Source: Hyaloscypha bicolor E (taxonomy: Eukaryota > Ascomycota > Leotiomycetes > Helotiales > Hyaloscyphaceae). From it: a DNA stretch of 64,000 nucleotides. A program made the translations under genes and the position numbers. Position 1 is the first letter of the stretch. Each line of letters opens with the position of its first letter. This document shows positions 13,050 to 24,792 of the stretch, one piece after another. The notes beneath the pieces were generated by a model. It saw only the letters and a list, made by a program, of their open reading frames with translations, was not told where the DNA came from and searched no databases. The DNA lies in the NCBI RefSeq assembly GCF_002865645.1, contig NW_020194588.1, positions 1-64,000 on the forward strand. Direction: 5' to 3'.

Positions 13050-13287
13050 TGTTACGAGTACGGCATTCAGGGCTTGGAAAGCAAGGTAGAAGGTCCCTTA
13101 CAAAAACGATTTAAAGCTAAAGAAGGGAAAACTAGAATACAGGAGGCTATAAGAGAGTATATACACCCTATAGTATACTAGTCCCGAAGGGGCTAGCTTT
13201 CTAAATATCTCTAATACATTCCAAGCATATTTCCCTAGTAAGGCGGCCATATTACGTATATCTAGGAGGCATCTGGGAATCATAATA
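13050..13287 (-). repeat. 3' LTR of element B
   Basis: 238 bp, beginning TGTTACGAGTACGG and ending CATAATA (originally TGTAACA-like). It aligns along its full length with 19,428-19,665, differing mostly by transitions. Confidence 0.9.
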
Positions 13288-13398
13288 TTACCTCCCCCTT
13301 TATAATAAGCTTATCTCCGAGCTTTATACAAGCCATTAATCCATCTAATTTCATACTATACTCCTTCCCAAAGTAAAACTAGTATCTCGGATATAGAT

Positions 13399-13434
13399 AT
13401 TATATATAAAAGGCCAGCGCCTTTACTATATAAT
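13399..13434. repeat. 36-bp palindrome, in element B
   Basis: A member of the recurrent palindrome family, with centre AAAAGGCCAGCGCCTTTAC and AT-rich arms. It lies between the integrase frame and the 3' LTR of B. Confidence 0.75.
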
Positions 13435-13689
13435 CTAGGAGGGTTTATTATTATTTCCGTATAGTTCTGGACGAGTATTATTTTTTATATAGTCTAGCTA
13501 GTATTACAGGTTTTATAAAAATCCTGGTATATTAATATTATTATTATGGAAACTCTATAAAACCAGGGGGCTATTACTTAGTACTAAAGCTAGATACCAT
13601 ACTAGATCTTTATCCCAGCTAATCTACTAAATTCTATACTTTAGCCTATTTCTCACTAGCTTAACTATAATAACCCGTTTAATGCCGTA

Positions 13690-14990
13690 TTCTTGTTCGC
13701 TATTCTCTAGTATTAATAGGGGCAGTTCCGGGTTTACTTAACCTAGTAGAGAATTCTGGGGGTCTTTTCATAGCTTCTCTATATAGAAAACTAGGTATAT
13801 CTTTATAGTTTCCGGCAATTTCAGGAGAAACGAGTGGCCATACTATTCTAGAATCTCAAATAGGCCCTCTATTTAGTTCCCTAGCTTCTGGCTTGGATAA
13901 TTAGACTTCTAGTACTTTATAGTAACCCATACTTTATTCCCTACTTTAAAATCAATTAGACAGTAGTATTTATTAGCTTATACCATATATTATTCCTATA
14001 CTTGCTCTATATAGCCTTGGCCAAGTTACTATAATTTATATAATTAATTTACTAATACTTTAGCTTTATTCCTATTTAGCTTCTCTTTAGGTAAGTTAGC
14101 TTTAATAGGGAAGTTCCAGTCTAGAGAAATATAAGGCTTATAGCCCTTTTCAGTTATAAATAGGGACTAGCTAATAGTTTTATACTAAAGAGAGGCTTAT
14201 TAATAATTAATTATAGTAACCTATTCGTTCTAGTTATTCTAGTAGTAATTAATATACGGGCGTAATCTCTAATTAAAGTACTAATTAATAATCTCCGTTT
14301 ATTTATCTATTTAGGGATAATTAGCTATAGAGAGCTTAAGCTTTATACTAATTCTCATATAGAATTCGCTCCAAAAATCGGATATAAATTAGGGTTCCTA
14401 ATCTAATATAATTATTTCTGGAATACTTACTTGGTATATTATATAAAATAAAAATAGAGATACTAGCTATTTAGCTATAATTATATCTTATACGGGAATT
14501 ATAATTGGGTATTTAGACAAGCGATTTACGAATATAGTAATTATATTATAGCCCGATTTACTTTCTAAATAGCTCTTAAAGTCTATAGTAATATACTACT
14601 AGGGGTAATTAGGAACTAGAAAAAAATAAAGCAAACCAGGCTTTTTATCTCTGGGTATATATAATCTCCTATAGATATAGTAATTACTATAGTATTAATT
14701 AATATCTTTATTTATAGATAGCTAGTAATATTACTTCTTTAATAGCTATCGGAGCTTTATATATCCAGGATATCCAGAAAAGAGTTTATTATATACTTTA
14801 CGGATTAGGGTAATCTATAAAGGTAGTCCGGGGATTATTTTGTCCTCTGTAATATAAAGTCTTCTATAATATAAAAGGAGGCCGTCTTATAGTATCCAGA
14901 TATTACTTTCGGCTTGGGCTATTATATATAGCTTCTCTAGATCCGGTAATATATGATTATTCTATAGGATCTTGTCTATAAGTTACAAAC
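13690..14990 (-). pseudogene. Integrase and pol C terminus of element B
   Basis: The minus strand encodes a gypsy integrase relic. Recognisable text includes a PWQ..TIDFKS-type stretch (reading YITIDFKSYLES near 14,560), the NRLSKYPI-type motif and a SDFWSEFY segment. It continues through IDKQTEIINQYFN*RLR, where the QTE.NQ..EQYLR-type motif with catalytic Glu is still visible. It goes on to an EKGYKPYISLDW stretch and a C-terminal region ending before 13.69 kb. No chromodomain is clear. Stops and missense changes are RIP-like. It would have inserted cDNA copies of the element; it is inactive. Confidence 0.75.
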
Positions 14991-17590
14991 TACTATACTC
15001 GGCAAGAGCCTCTAATAGTACTTCTATAGGAGCTACTATAGTAGAGTCTACTGGTAAAGCTTCTAAGAAAATATTTTCTTCTAGGGGAATTATACCTCTA
15101 ATAGGAATATTCTCCTCCGGAAAATCTTTAGTATATACTTGGTTTTTAGGGCCGAATTCCGGGTTAAGTAAGCCAACTTTATAAAATATTACTATAAACT
15201 ACAAGTTATAGATAATCTCCGGATTAATCTTATTTTTAGAGAGAAGTATTTGAGTTTATAGCTTCTCCTTAATCTGGCCCTGAGTATCTACTTCGTCTTA
15301 TTTTTATAATAAAGTATTTACTCGCTTATTTGATTTTCCAGAATAATATATAAGCTTAAAGTAATAGCAAAATAAGAGCTTAGCTTATCTAGCTTATTAA
15401 AAAGAGAGCTTCTTAGTAATTATAAAGTACTCCAAGATATGGTAATTAGAATAGACCTTAAAAGGAGTATCCTAAAGGCCTTCTAGCTTAGCTTTCTATT
15501 TCTCTAGTACTCGAACTATAATAAGTATTTCCTTATTATATATATTATAATTAAGTTTTACCAGGAATATGGTTTTAGAAAAATAAGCTATAGGATACTA
15601 AAGGCCTATTTCTGGGTTTTATTAAGAGAGTAGGCTAGTAACTACTTTTTTAGATATATCTATTTCTACTATTATAGGCAGATCTGGATTATAGTATTAC
15701 AAAACTAAAATAGAAATTATAGCTTTCTTTAGGTAGATAAAAGCCTCTCGGTATTACTCGGACTACTTAAAGAAAATATCCTTTTTTATAAATAAGATAA
15801 GAAGTCTGGTAATCCGTCCGTACTCTCTAATAAAGCGTTTATAAAAGTTATAGAAGCCGAGGAAGAACTAAATGCCCTTAACTATTTTTAGGAATTACTA
15901 GTTATATATTACTTTAACTTTATTAGGATCTATTTTAATACCAGATATAAAGATAATAAAGCCCAAATACTTTATATATATAATTTTGAATTCCGATTTC
16001 TTAATATCTACTTAGAGGCTAGTAAGATATAAGTAGTCTAGTACTTTTTATATATACTATTCGTATTCTACTAGGTTCTCTAAGTAAATAAGAATATTAT
16101 TAAGATATACTATATAAAAGTTATCTAGATACTCGAAAAGTATATTATTTATATAGTATTAATATATAGCCGGGCTATTTATAAGATCTTCCTAGAGAAT
16201 ATTATATTTATATGCTTTATAGTAGGTACGGAACATTATTAGCTCCTGAGAATCCGGGTCTATAGCTATATAATAAAAAGCTTAGCGGATATCTAATTTG
16301 GTATAGATCTTGTCCTTAGATAATTGACTTAAAGTCTTATTAATAAGGGGAAAAGGATATTAATCCTTCCGGGTAATATTATTCAGGCGGCGGAAATTAA
16401 TATAGAAATATAAACCTCTGTTTACTTTCTTTATAAAAAGAACTAGTAAAGCAAAGAGAGCCTGACTAGCTTTAATAAAGCCCTTAGCCAGATTATCTTT
16501 CAAGAAATACTTGATTTCTAGAAGCTTTTGAGTAGACTACTACCGGAGGGATTAATATCTAATACTCTCGGTTCCCTTTAGGCCTTTAATCTAAATCTTA
16601 TAATTATATGATCTATAAAGAGGAAGGATATTAGATTTCTTCTTAGAGAAAACAGAGGCATATTCCTTGAGTTCCGGGGGCAATATCCTTTATAGCTATT
16701 AAAATTCTATTTCTCCCGGTTATTAATTCTTTAGGCCAGGGATAGCTTCTTTTTTCCGAGCTTTAAGCTTCTTATTAATCTTATAGATAGAGATTCGACC
16801 GATAATATTATCTTCTCTCTTAGCTATATAGTAAAATACTATAGAAATAAGAATAGCTAGATCTAATATTTACTCTTTATTAAGGACCTCTTCCTGCTTC
16901 TTCGGCTTTTACTTGGGTATTATATCTTAATTAGGCTATAGAAGCTCCTTTTTTATAGTCTTATATAATTCCCTCTAATTAGTCCAAAAAAAGAAAGACT
17001 GCTTTAGAATAGAAGGTTTCTAGGAATAGCTTATAATAGAATCTCGTTAATTAGTATCCTTTTAATACTTCTTATTAGGTTACTTCTCTAGCTATTATTA
17101 TAAAGTACTAATAATATAACCGAATTATACAAATTTAGGCTTATTCTTTAGCTATATAAGCCTATATCTTCTATAATTAACCAGAATATTAATATATACT
17201 ACCTATTTCCTATTAAGAATAGTATTATAATCTCTAAGGTTCAGGATAATTATAGGTATATTAATGCTTTATCCGTTAATTAGAAGTAAGACTTCTATAT
17301 ATTTTTTAGTAAATTCAGCTAGCTTTCCGTTAAAACCATATATGGTATAGGATAAGGGAAGGGGTTATGGTTCTATCCCCAAGAATCGCTCTATAAGTTA
17401 AGCAAGCTTTATATTAATAAAAGCATAACTATTGGCTCCGGTATTAATAAGGGAAGAAGACTTGATTCCTAATCCATTTATACTAATAGTATAGGGTATT
17501 ATAAGAATATCCCCTCTTATTAGATGAGTTAAGTCAATCTCTACTAAATCTATACTATAAGCCCCTAAAGTAGAGACTTTCTTTAGGAAT
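14991..17590 (-). pseudogene. Reverse transcriptase and RNase H of element B
   Basis: The minus strand shows a gypsy RT: RRLNNITRKD near 16,390, INKTLSQLSKDKIYTKLDIR near 16,300-16,350, then NSPAIY*YYINNILFEYLDN and IVYLNNILIYLENL. The active-site YLDD is changed to YLNN. Next come SEFKIIYIKYLGFIIFISGI, VIYN, and the RNase H start (VEIDISKKV, then IAYFSKTIF and LNYNIYNKEILIIVRVLEK). The region from 16.5 to 17.6 kb should hold the protease and RT N terminus, but it is too mutated to delimit. Closest relative in the window: element E, which shares the same RT text. Confidence 0.8.
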
Positions 17591-19427
17591 ACTTATTTCC
17601 CGGTTCTATACCAGAATTAGAGTTCAAATCCTCTAAATACTTTATTAGAATAGTATATTCCGGTAAAATAGGAACTAAGTCCGGCTTAATTCTAGAAAAA
17701 GCTATCTTAGTTTCCTTACTATATAGAACCGGATAATATCTAATATAGTAGCCAAACTCATTACAGTTATAGTACTTAATAGTTAAGAGATCCTTAGTCT
17801 TTATAGGATATTACTTGTACTTATAAGGGAATATGTACTTAATAAGAGTAATTAATATGGGCTTCTTAGGCTCTTTCTTAGAAGTATATAAAGGTATAGT
17901 ACTAGAAGTGAACTTAGCTAGGATAGCTCCTGCCTTTTTATACTTTTTAGTCTTCTTATATATAGCCTTAATCTACTAATTATTAGTAGTATAGTACTAA
18001 GCAAAGCAAATAGTATTAATAGAAGAATTATTATAGTATATATATACTAACTCCTGGAGCTTTAGTAAAAGCTTTTCATTTAGTTTATACTTAATGTTTT
18101 AAAAACTAATACCGCCTTTTATAGATAGTTATAAGAAGAAAATATAGAACTCCTGAAATACTTAACTAGAGTATATTTAAAGCTTACTAAAGTTATAGCA
18201 AGTATTCTATATCTTATTAGGGTTAGAGTATAGCTTCTTTAGGTAGGAATAGAGCTCTGAGAGCTAATAGTACTAATTCGGACTATCTTCGTCTATACGA
18301 GAGTTAGTTAGGGCAAGAGTATTACTAGTAAGTTTACTAGAAATATAAATAATTTTGAGATTCTCTAAGAAATATAAATTAGTATTTCCTTATAGCTTAT
18401 TCTTAATCTGAACTAGCTAGTTATTAAAGGCAGTATGATCTCTAGCAAAGAGAGTTAGATCTGGGAGCTTAGTAACTCTAGTACTTCTAAAAGAAGTATG
18501 AGATATAGGGGATCCTAGACAGGAATAAGCGGAAGATAGTTCAGAATTCTTTTAAGAGGGGTTCGGAGTAGCCAGAGTAGGCAGAGCAGAAGTAGTTAGA
18601 GCTACTATAAGCCAATCTACTATGGCCATATAGTACTTAATATTATTCTCGAGCTTGGTATTATAGAGCTTAGTATTCTCGAGAATAGCTTTATTATAGC
18701 TATAGGTATTCTTATATAAAATAGCTCTTTAGATATTCTCCCGGTAGTTCTTTATAATAATATTAATATCTAAGAGTAAGGTATTGGGTTCCTTAGCCTA
18801 TTCGTATAACTCTCTAGTAATAATATGGTCTTTGGTCTCTAGAAGCTTTATAATAAAAGCAGAGGGTTCTATTTCTATAGACTCGTTTATAAATTCTCTA
18901 GGAATACTAACGGGATATTCGGTTCGGGAAAGGCCGTTAACGGGATAACCTGAACTAGTAAGAGCTTTACTAGAAGCCTTAACGGAAGTTAATATAGTTC
19001 CTGGTTATGTAGTATCCTAGGAAATCGACCTATTATACTTTTCCTCTATTGTATCCTCCCTAATAATCTTATTACCGGCATATATATAGGGCCTATAAGA
19101 TTATAGGATAGGGCTTGAGAGTAATAGTCAGATTACTGGCCTATAGGTACCTATTGCTCTAGGACTTAATTAAAGAGTAGCCTTTATTCAAGGTTCTTTA
19201 ATTTTCGGGTTTTCGGGAGGGTTTCTAATATACTACTAGTATATATTTATAAAGATATAAATATCTAATTCCTCTGAGGGTTCTAAAGCTTTTCGCTTTT
19301 ATTATTCTAGAGTCTATTACTTGTATTTCTGAGGTTCCGTTATCTTAGTGGTGCCTATATTACTAATAGTTCTGAATTAGTTTATTTAAAATCCTCTATA
19401 GGATTAAAGGGAGTGAGCTTTAAATAC
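17591..19427 (-). pseudogene. gag of element B with CCHC zinc knuckle
   Basis: On the minus strand near 17,760-17,795 the text YYNCNEFGY is a CCHC zinc knuckle (C-x2-C-x4-H-x4-C type) with Cys-to-Tyr and His-to-Tyr changes. Upstream (toward 19.4 kb) is a long gag-like region with stops at expected Gln codons. It would encode the capsid/nucleocapsid precursor. Start and stop codons cannot be fixed. Confidence 0.6.
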
Positions 19428-19665
19428 TATTACGGGTACGGTATTCAGGGCTTGGAAAGCAAGGTAGAAGGTCCCTTACAAAGATAATTCAAAGCTAAAG
19501 AAGGGAAAACTAGAATATAGGAGGCTGTAAGAGAGTATATACACCCTATAGTATACTAGTCCCAAAGAAGCTAGCTTTCTAAATATCTCTAGTACATTCC
19601 AAGCATATTTCCCTAGTAAGGCGGCCGCGTTACGTATGCCTAGAAGGCATCTGGGAATTGTAATA
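19428..19665 (-). repeat. 5' LTR of element B
   Basis: 238 bp, beginning TATTACGGGTACGG and ending TTGTAATA, with its first TG altered to TA. Flanked on the right by target duplication GCTCT. Confidence 0.9.
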
Positions 19666-19670
19666 GCTCT

Positions 19671-20420
19671 AGTTTATTTAATTTTATCTAAGGTTATATC
19701 TAGATTTTAAAAATATTTAAATATAAAATACCGAATTTCAGGTAAAATAAGCTATTTATTATAATCTATATAAGATTCCTTAACTCTAATATTATTAATA
19801 AATAATATAGTAATTTTAAAAAATAGATTTTCTAAAATAGTTATAATAATTTATATAAATTATATAATAGAATTAGTAGCTTCCTAAAATAATATAATTA
19901 TTCTTAATAGTTCTAAAAATATTATAAAACTAGTTAAATCTCTATTATAAGTATTTAGTATAAGTTAATTATATCCGGAAAAGAAATTAATTAGAAAAAT
20001 ATAAATATATTTAGTAAATTTCTCCGAGATTTTATTAGTAAATAAAAATAAGTTAGTATTTTATAGAATTACTAAATTTAATTTTATAATAATATTAATT
20101 AGTTAGTAAGTTCTAGTAACCTTTTTTATAACTAAGAATTATAAATTCTAGTAAGATCTATTATATTTTTTAAGAATTCTATAATTTAGATATTCTAATA
20201 ATATTTTTACTATTATAGGTACTAGAGTTTTGGGATATAAGAAATTCTTTTCTTACTAGGCTTTATATTTAATAGTTTTAATTAGAATAAGTAAACTAAT
20301 ATTCTTATAAACTTTTCTTATTTCTTTCTAATTAAATATAATTATATTTTCTTAATTAATTATTAATTCTTGAAATATAGCTAGTTTCTTATTTCAGAGC
20401 CAGTTTCTAATATTTAATTA
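19671..20420 (-). pseudogene. Reverse transcriptase of element A copy 2
   Basis: The minus strand reads PIIVKILLEYLNYRILKKYN, then FLVIKKGY, then TKYIYIFLINFFSGYN near 20,000-20,060 and LILNTYNRDLTS. This matches the fingers and palm of the same unusual fungal gypsy clade as the RNase H at 12.33-13.05 kb, where the first catalytic Asp motif is of the ADLFSGYDQ type (here changed to INFFSGYN). The frame continues leftward across element B into 13,049. The relic is inactive, with TAA/TAG stops at expected codons. Confidence 0.7.
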
Positions 20421-23400
20421 TTTAAGATATTCCGGAATAAGTTATAAATTTCTTAAAATAGCTAATATTCTTAATAAAAAGTAATTCTTATATTTCCTAG
20501 TATATTTCTATAAGTATTCTCTACTTTTAGATCTTTTAAACTAGTTCAGATATTTATTAGGGCCTTCTCTAGTTCTATTATTAGTATTTATTAGTTAAAT
20601 TTTTTTATTTTTTATTTTATATACTCCTATAACTAGAAATAAACTATAATTATTATCTTTTTCTTTAAAAGCTATAGCTATTTTCTCTAGTACTTTTTTT
20701 ATCTAATTTCCGGAATTTATAATCTTTCTACTTAGCTTTTTTCTAGTTAAATATAAAGAATGCTTTTTTATTTAGTATTTTAATATATCTTTCTTAAGCT
20801 CTTATATATTTCAGAATTCTTTCTAATTTTAGATTCTATATTTCTTAGCTTTAGGAATATATTTCTTTATTATTAGGAAATATTATTTTATTTCTTTTTT
20901 AGAAATATCTTTACTTAATATTCTTTTTACTTTTTTTTCTATTATATCCGGAATTATTCTTAATAATACTCTAATTAAAGTCTTTTTTACTTTAGTTTTC
21001 CTAAAAATATTATTAATTTCCTGAATTCCTAAACCCAAGGTAAAAGAATTAGTAAGAAATCCCGGTATTTTCCTATTTTCTCTAATATTACTACTAGTTA
21101 TAATACTAGACTTTATTTTTTCTCTTTACTTTTAGTTTTTTATTTTATATTACTTAATTTCTTAACTTTAGAAGCTTAATACTTTTAAACTATTACTTTT
21201 TTTTATTTCCTAGTATTTTTTAAAAATAGAATAATTATAATAATATAAGTATTCTAGTTATTTTTAGGATTAGTAAATATTTTATTTTATAAACTATTAC
21301 TTTTATATATTATATTTATCTTTATCTTTATTAAGAATAATTAACTAAATAGAATTTTTAGAGCTTTTTTAATTAAGAAAAATATATTTTTATATTCTAC
21401 TTTATTTATAATCTTAGTTCTAAGCTTTACTATTTCTATAAATCCAAATTCTACTCTAGTAATAATAAATATTTAATAATCTATAATATTATATATTATT
21501 TTACTAATATTTCTAGAGATCTTTTCGGGGAAAATATTAACTTTAGCTCTAGTATTAATTATTTCTTTAAGATTCTTAAAATATAAATTAGAAATATAAA
21601 GATTATATAATATCTTTATAAGCTAGTAATATCCGAATATTAATACTATTACTTTTAAATCAAATAATTCTATTAGTATTAGATACCTAAACTAGTATTT
21701 CTAATTCTTTAAATATTTTATTTATTATATAAGCTATAATTACTAGCTCTATAGATTTTCTAATATATCTAATTATACTTAATATAATAATATTTTCTAT
21801 TTATAAGATAATAAAATAGGAAATATTATTCTTAATTTATTAGTTCTAAAATATAATAACTAGATCTGGTATTTTTAAAGTATTAATAAGTATTCTCGCT
21901 TTTTTCTGAATTTTTAGAAGTAAAATAATTACTTTCTTTAATAGCCTTATTAGAATATTATTAATTTTAGAAGTCTTATACTTATTATAATTAAAAGTAT
22001 ATTAGGTTCTTAATTTGTCTTATTTATCTCTAGAAGTATTAATATCTATATTCTTAGCTAGGCTATTTCCTTATTTATTATTTCTTAGAATAGTATTCTT
22101 TTGGCTTCTTATATTAAATAGCTTTTTTTCTATTCTAGCTTGTTTTCAAAAAACTTCTTTAGCTATTTCTATTTCTTTTTTCTTTTTTCTTAATAAGAAA
22201 CCTATTATAATATTAATAAAAATACTATTTATAGCTAAATCTTAATATTATTTATTAATTTCAGAACCTGAAATATTAGTAATTTTAATATAATTTCCTC
22301 TAAGGCAAAGTAGTTATTTAGATTCCCTAAATATAACTTGTTTACTTTTATATATAAATCCCGATTAGCTAGTTCTCTTTTCTTTTTCTTACCTAGTAAA
22401 CTAGATATTTCTTATTAATCTCTAGATATTCTTGGATTAAGTATTTAAGTTATAATTAAATTCTTTTTCTCGGATTTGGGAAATAATTTAGTTAAACTAC
22501 TAGTACTTATTAATAAGAAAAAAGAAAATACTTTCTTATTTAGGCTTAAATAGCTCTTTATATTATCTTTTATTAAATTAGTAAGTATATTTATAATTTA
22601 TAAATTCTTTTATTAATAAGTAATAGAACTAAAAAATATAAATATATTTTAGATTAATATTATTATTTTTATTTCTATTATAATACCTATAATAAATTCG
22701 TTTTTTTAGTTCTAGATTTATATTATAGGCTATATTAACTTAAGTAATATTTTCTAATTATACTTAAAACTAATTTTCTCTAGAATATAGTTATCTAGAT
22801 TCTTTACTTATTCTAGCTTAATTATTATAGTTACTATAGCATTTTTTATAACCTTTATTATAACTTCTAATATATTTTCCCTAAAAACCCAAATTATATT
22901 TACTAGGCTATTAATACTATTATATTTATTATAGTTAGCTAGATTATATAAATAGGCTATAAATATTTTCTCGAATTATAATAATAGCTATATTAAGTTA
23001 TTTCTATAAGTTTTCTTAAGTTATAATAATAATAAATAGTTTTCTAGACTTTTTACTAGCTAATTAATATTATTTCTTTTGAGTTTATTACTTTTAGTAA
23101 GTTTTATATAATTAGCTATAAGCTAGTTTCTTTTCTTACTTATATCTATAATAGCTTTAGGAAGTATAATAGAAAAAACTAATAAAAAGTAATTATTTTC
23201 TAGCTTAGGAACTATATTATAAATTATTATATTTAAGTATTCTTATCTAAATCTAGATATATCTAGATTATTAGTAATATTAAAATAATATTTCTTTTCT
23301 TTATACTAATAGAATATTATTATTTTCTTATATATCTTATTATATTTATAAATAGAAATATTTATAGGCTTAAAGTTTATATTCTTAAGAATATAATCTC

Positions 23401-23754
23401 TTACTAAAATAGATAATTCTCTTATAAATTCTTAATACTAAGTAATTTTATTTATTTCTTTCCTCTTTAATAACTTTTTTAATACTTTATTAAATATATT
23501 AATATAAGACTTAAAAGAGATTTCTCTATTTTAGGCTTATATAATAATCTAATTAAGAAAGTTATAGCTAGTTTTAAGTATTTCCTAATTATACTTTCGG
23601 AATTCCTTTAATAAGGCCTTAAAGAACTTGGTTTTCTAGTAATTTCCTAGATTATTAGTATAATACTCTAATATAGCCTTAATCTAATCTTTATAAATAA
23701 AAGAGATATAATAAATAATTCTTTCTCTTTTAGTATTTTTGAGAATATAATAGT
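20421..23754. other. AT-rich upstream part of element A, no gene assigned
   Basis: By position this should contain the protease and gag of element A copy 2 on the minus strand. I see only degenerate protein-like text (for example SLAKNIDINTSRDK near 22,040) and no motif that supports a call. The open stretch at 22,015-22,245 on the plus strand looks like chance. Confidence 0.35.
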
Positions 23755-23992
23755 TATTACGAATATAAGATCTAAAGCCTAGAAGGCATAATTAGACTAT
23801 TTCTATTTTAATAATTTAAAGCTAAAAAGGAAAAAGAATCTCAAAGAAGCCTCGGATCTAAATAATCGCAAGCTATATACGGGCCTATATACTAGCTTAA
23901 CCTCAGGGTTATATATAACTATTAGGTAACTATAGATACTAGATACCTTACTAGTTCTAGTCTAACTTCTACTAGTACTATATATTATAATA
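23755..23992 (-). repeat. 3' LTR of element C
   Basis: Begins TATTACGAATATAAGATCT and ends TATATTATAATA. Aligns with 32,267-32,504 over its whole length; the start is clear, the last 4-5 bases less so. Confidence 0.75.
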
Positions 23993-24372
23993 ACTATAAT
24001 ATTACTTCTTTCCTCGAAATAAGCTTATTTCTAAGCTTTAAAAGTTCCTATTTAATTTTTAAGTTACAGGTCATATTAAAAATTAGGGCCTTTTATATAT
24101 AACCTTAAAGGATTTCTGTTTATATTATATAGTTCCGGTAATATATTGTTTTTAGTATAGTCTAACTAATAGGAGAGATTCTAGGGCGGACCTAGCTATT
24201 TAGGATTCTTATTATAGAAGCTCTAAAGAGCTAGGGCACTATTATTTAATAAGGATACAAGATATTACTCCGGATCTAAATCCTATTCTTTTTACTAGAT
24301 TTAGTACTTTAGCTTCCTATAAAGTAGCTTTACTACTAGTACCTCTTAAGCTTTATATTTCGTTTCTCTATC

Positions 24373-24513
24373 TGTGACCCCCCATATACCAATACGAGCG
24401 ATTTCCCAATCGGGGCCCCCGATTAGGGAATCGGACGCTACGATTAGGGAATGGGAGCTTCTTTACGAATCGGGGTCCCCGATTCCCAATCGCTCGATAT
24501 TTGGGTATCGGGC
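24373..24513 (+). repeat. Left terminal inverted repeat of Ginger-like element
   Basis: About 141 bp. The outer ~103 bp match the right end (27,077 inward) with a few transitions. Inside are repeated, inverted copies of a CGATTAGGGAATCGG-type word, likely transposase binding sites. Confidence 0.85.
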
Positions 24514-24792
24514 CTGAAGGAGCTGAATTCCCCTTATTTACTAGCTCATTCAGCCCTATATTCTTTACTCTACCACACCTCATATTTTGATTCTATAGGT
24601 TATAGTTTAATTTATTAATTTAAGATATTAAAGGAGGTAATAATAGAGGTAAAGACATTTCTCCAGAGCTCCCAAATATATATGGGGCCTCTGCTCCCTT
24701 ACTACCTAGATATAGTTTACAGTATAAGTACTAACTTTCCAAGTATAACTACTGATTTTATATACCTCTCAATTAATTACCTTACTTCTAAT

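Larger units (their letters stand above)
13050..19665 (-). mobile_element. Gypsy element B, full length, RIP-inactivated
   Basis: A 6,616-bp Ty3/gypsy LTR retrotransposon on the minus strand. It has two 238-bp LTRs (13,050-13,287 and 19,428-19,665) and a perfect 5-bp target duplication GCTCT (13,045-13,049 and 19,666-19,670). The internal order on the minus strand is gag, RT, RNase H, integrase. It interrupts the RT region of element A copy 2, whose reading frame resumes on both sides. It is less AT-biased than its surroundings and keeps many conserved residues, so it is probably younger than A and E. TAA/TAG stops and Asp-to-Asn changes at the RT active site make it inactive. Confidence 0.9.

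Noticed and set aside
13098..13283. 61-codon open stretch on the minus strand
   Set aside because: It lies wholly inside the 3' LTR of element B.
22015..22245. 76-codon hydrophobic open stretch on the plus strand
   Set aside because: Phe/Leu/Ile richness follows from T-rich sequence; no start context or homology.
24368..24583. 71-codon Arg/Pro-rich open stretch on the minus strand
   Set aside because: It is the left TIR of the Ginger-like element read backwards; the peptide repeats reflect the DNA iterations.
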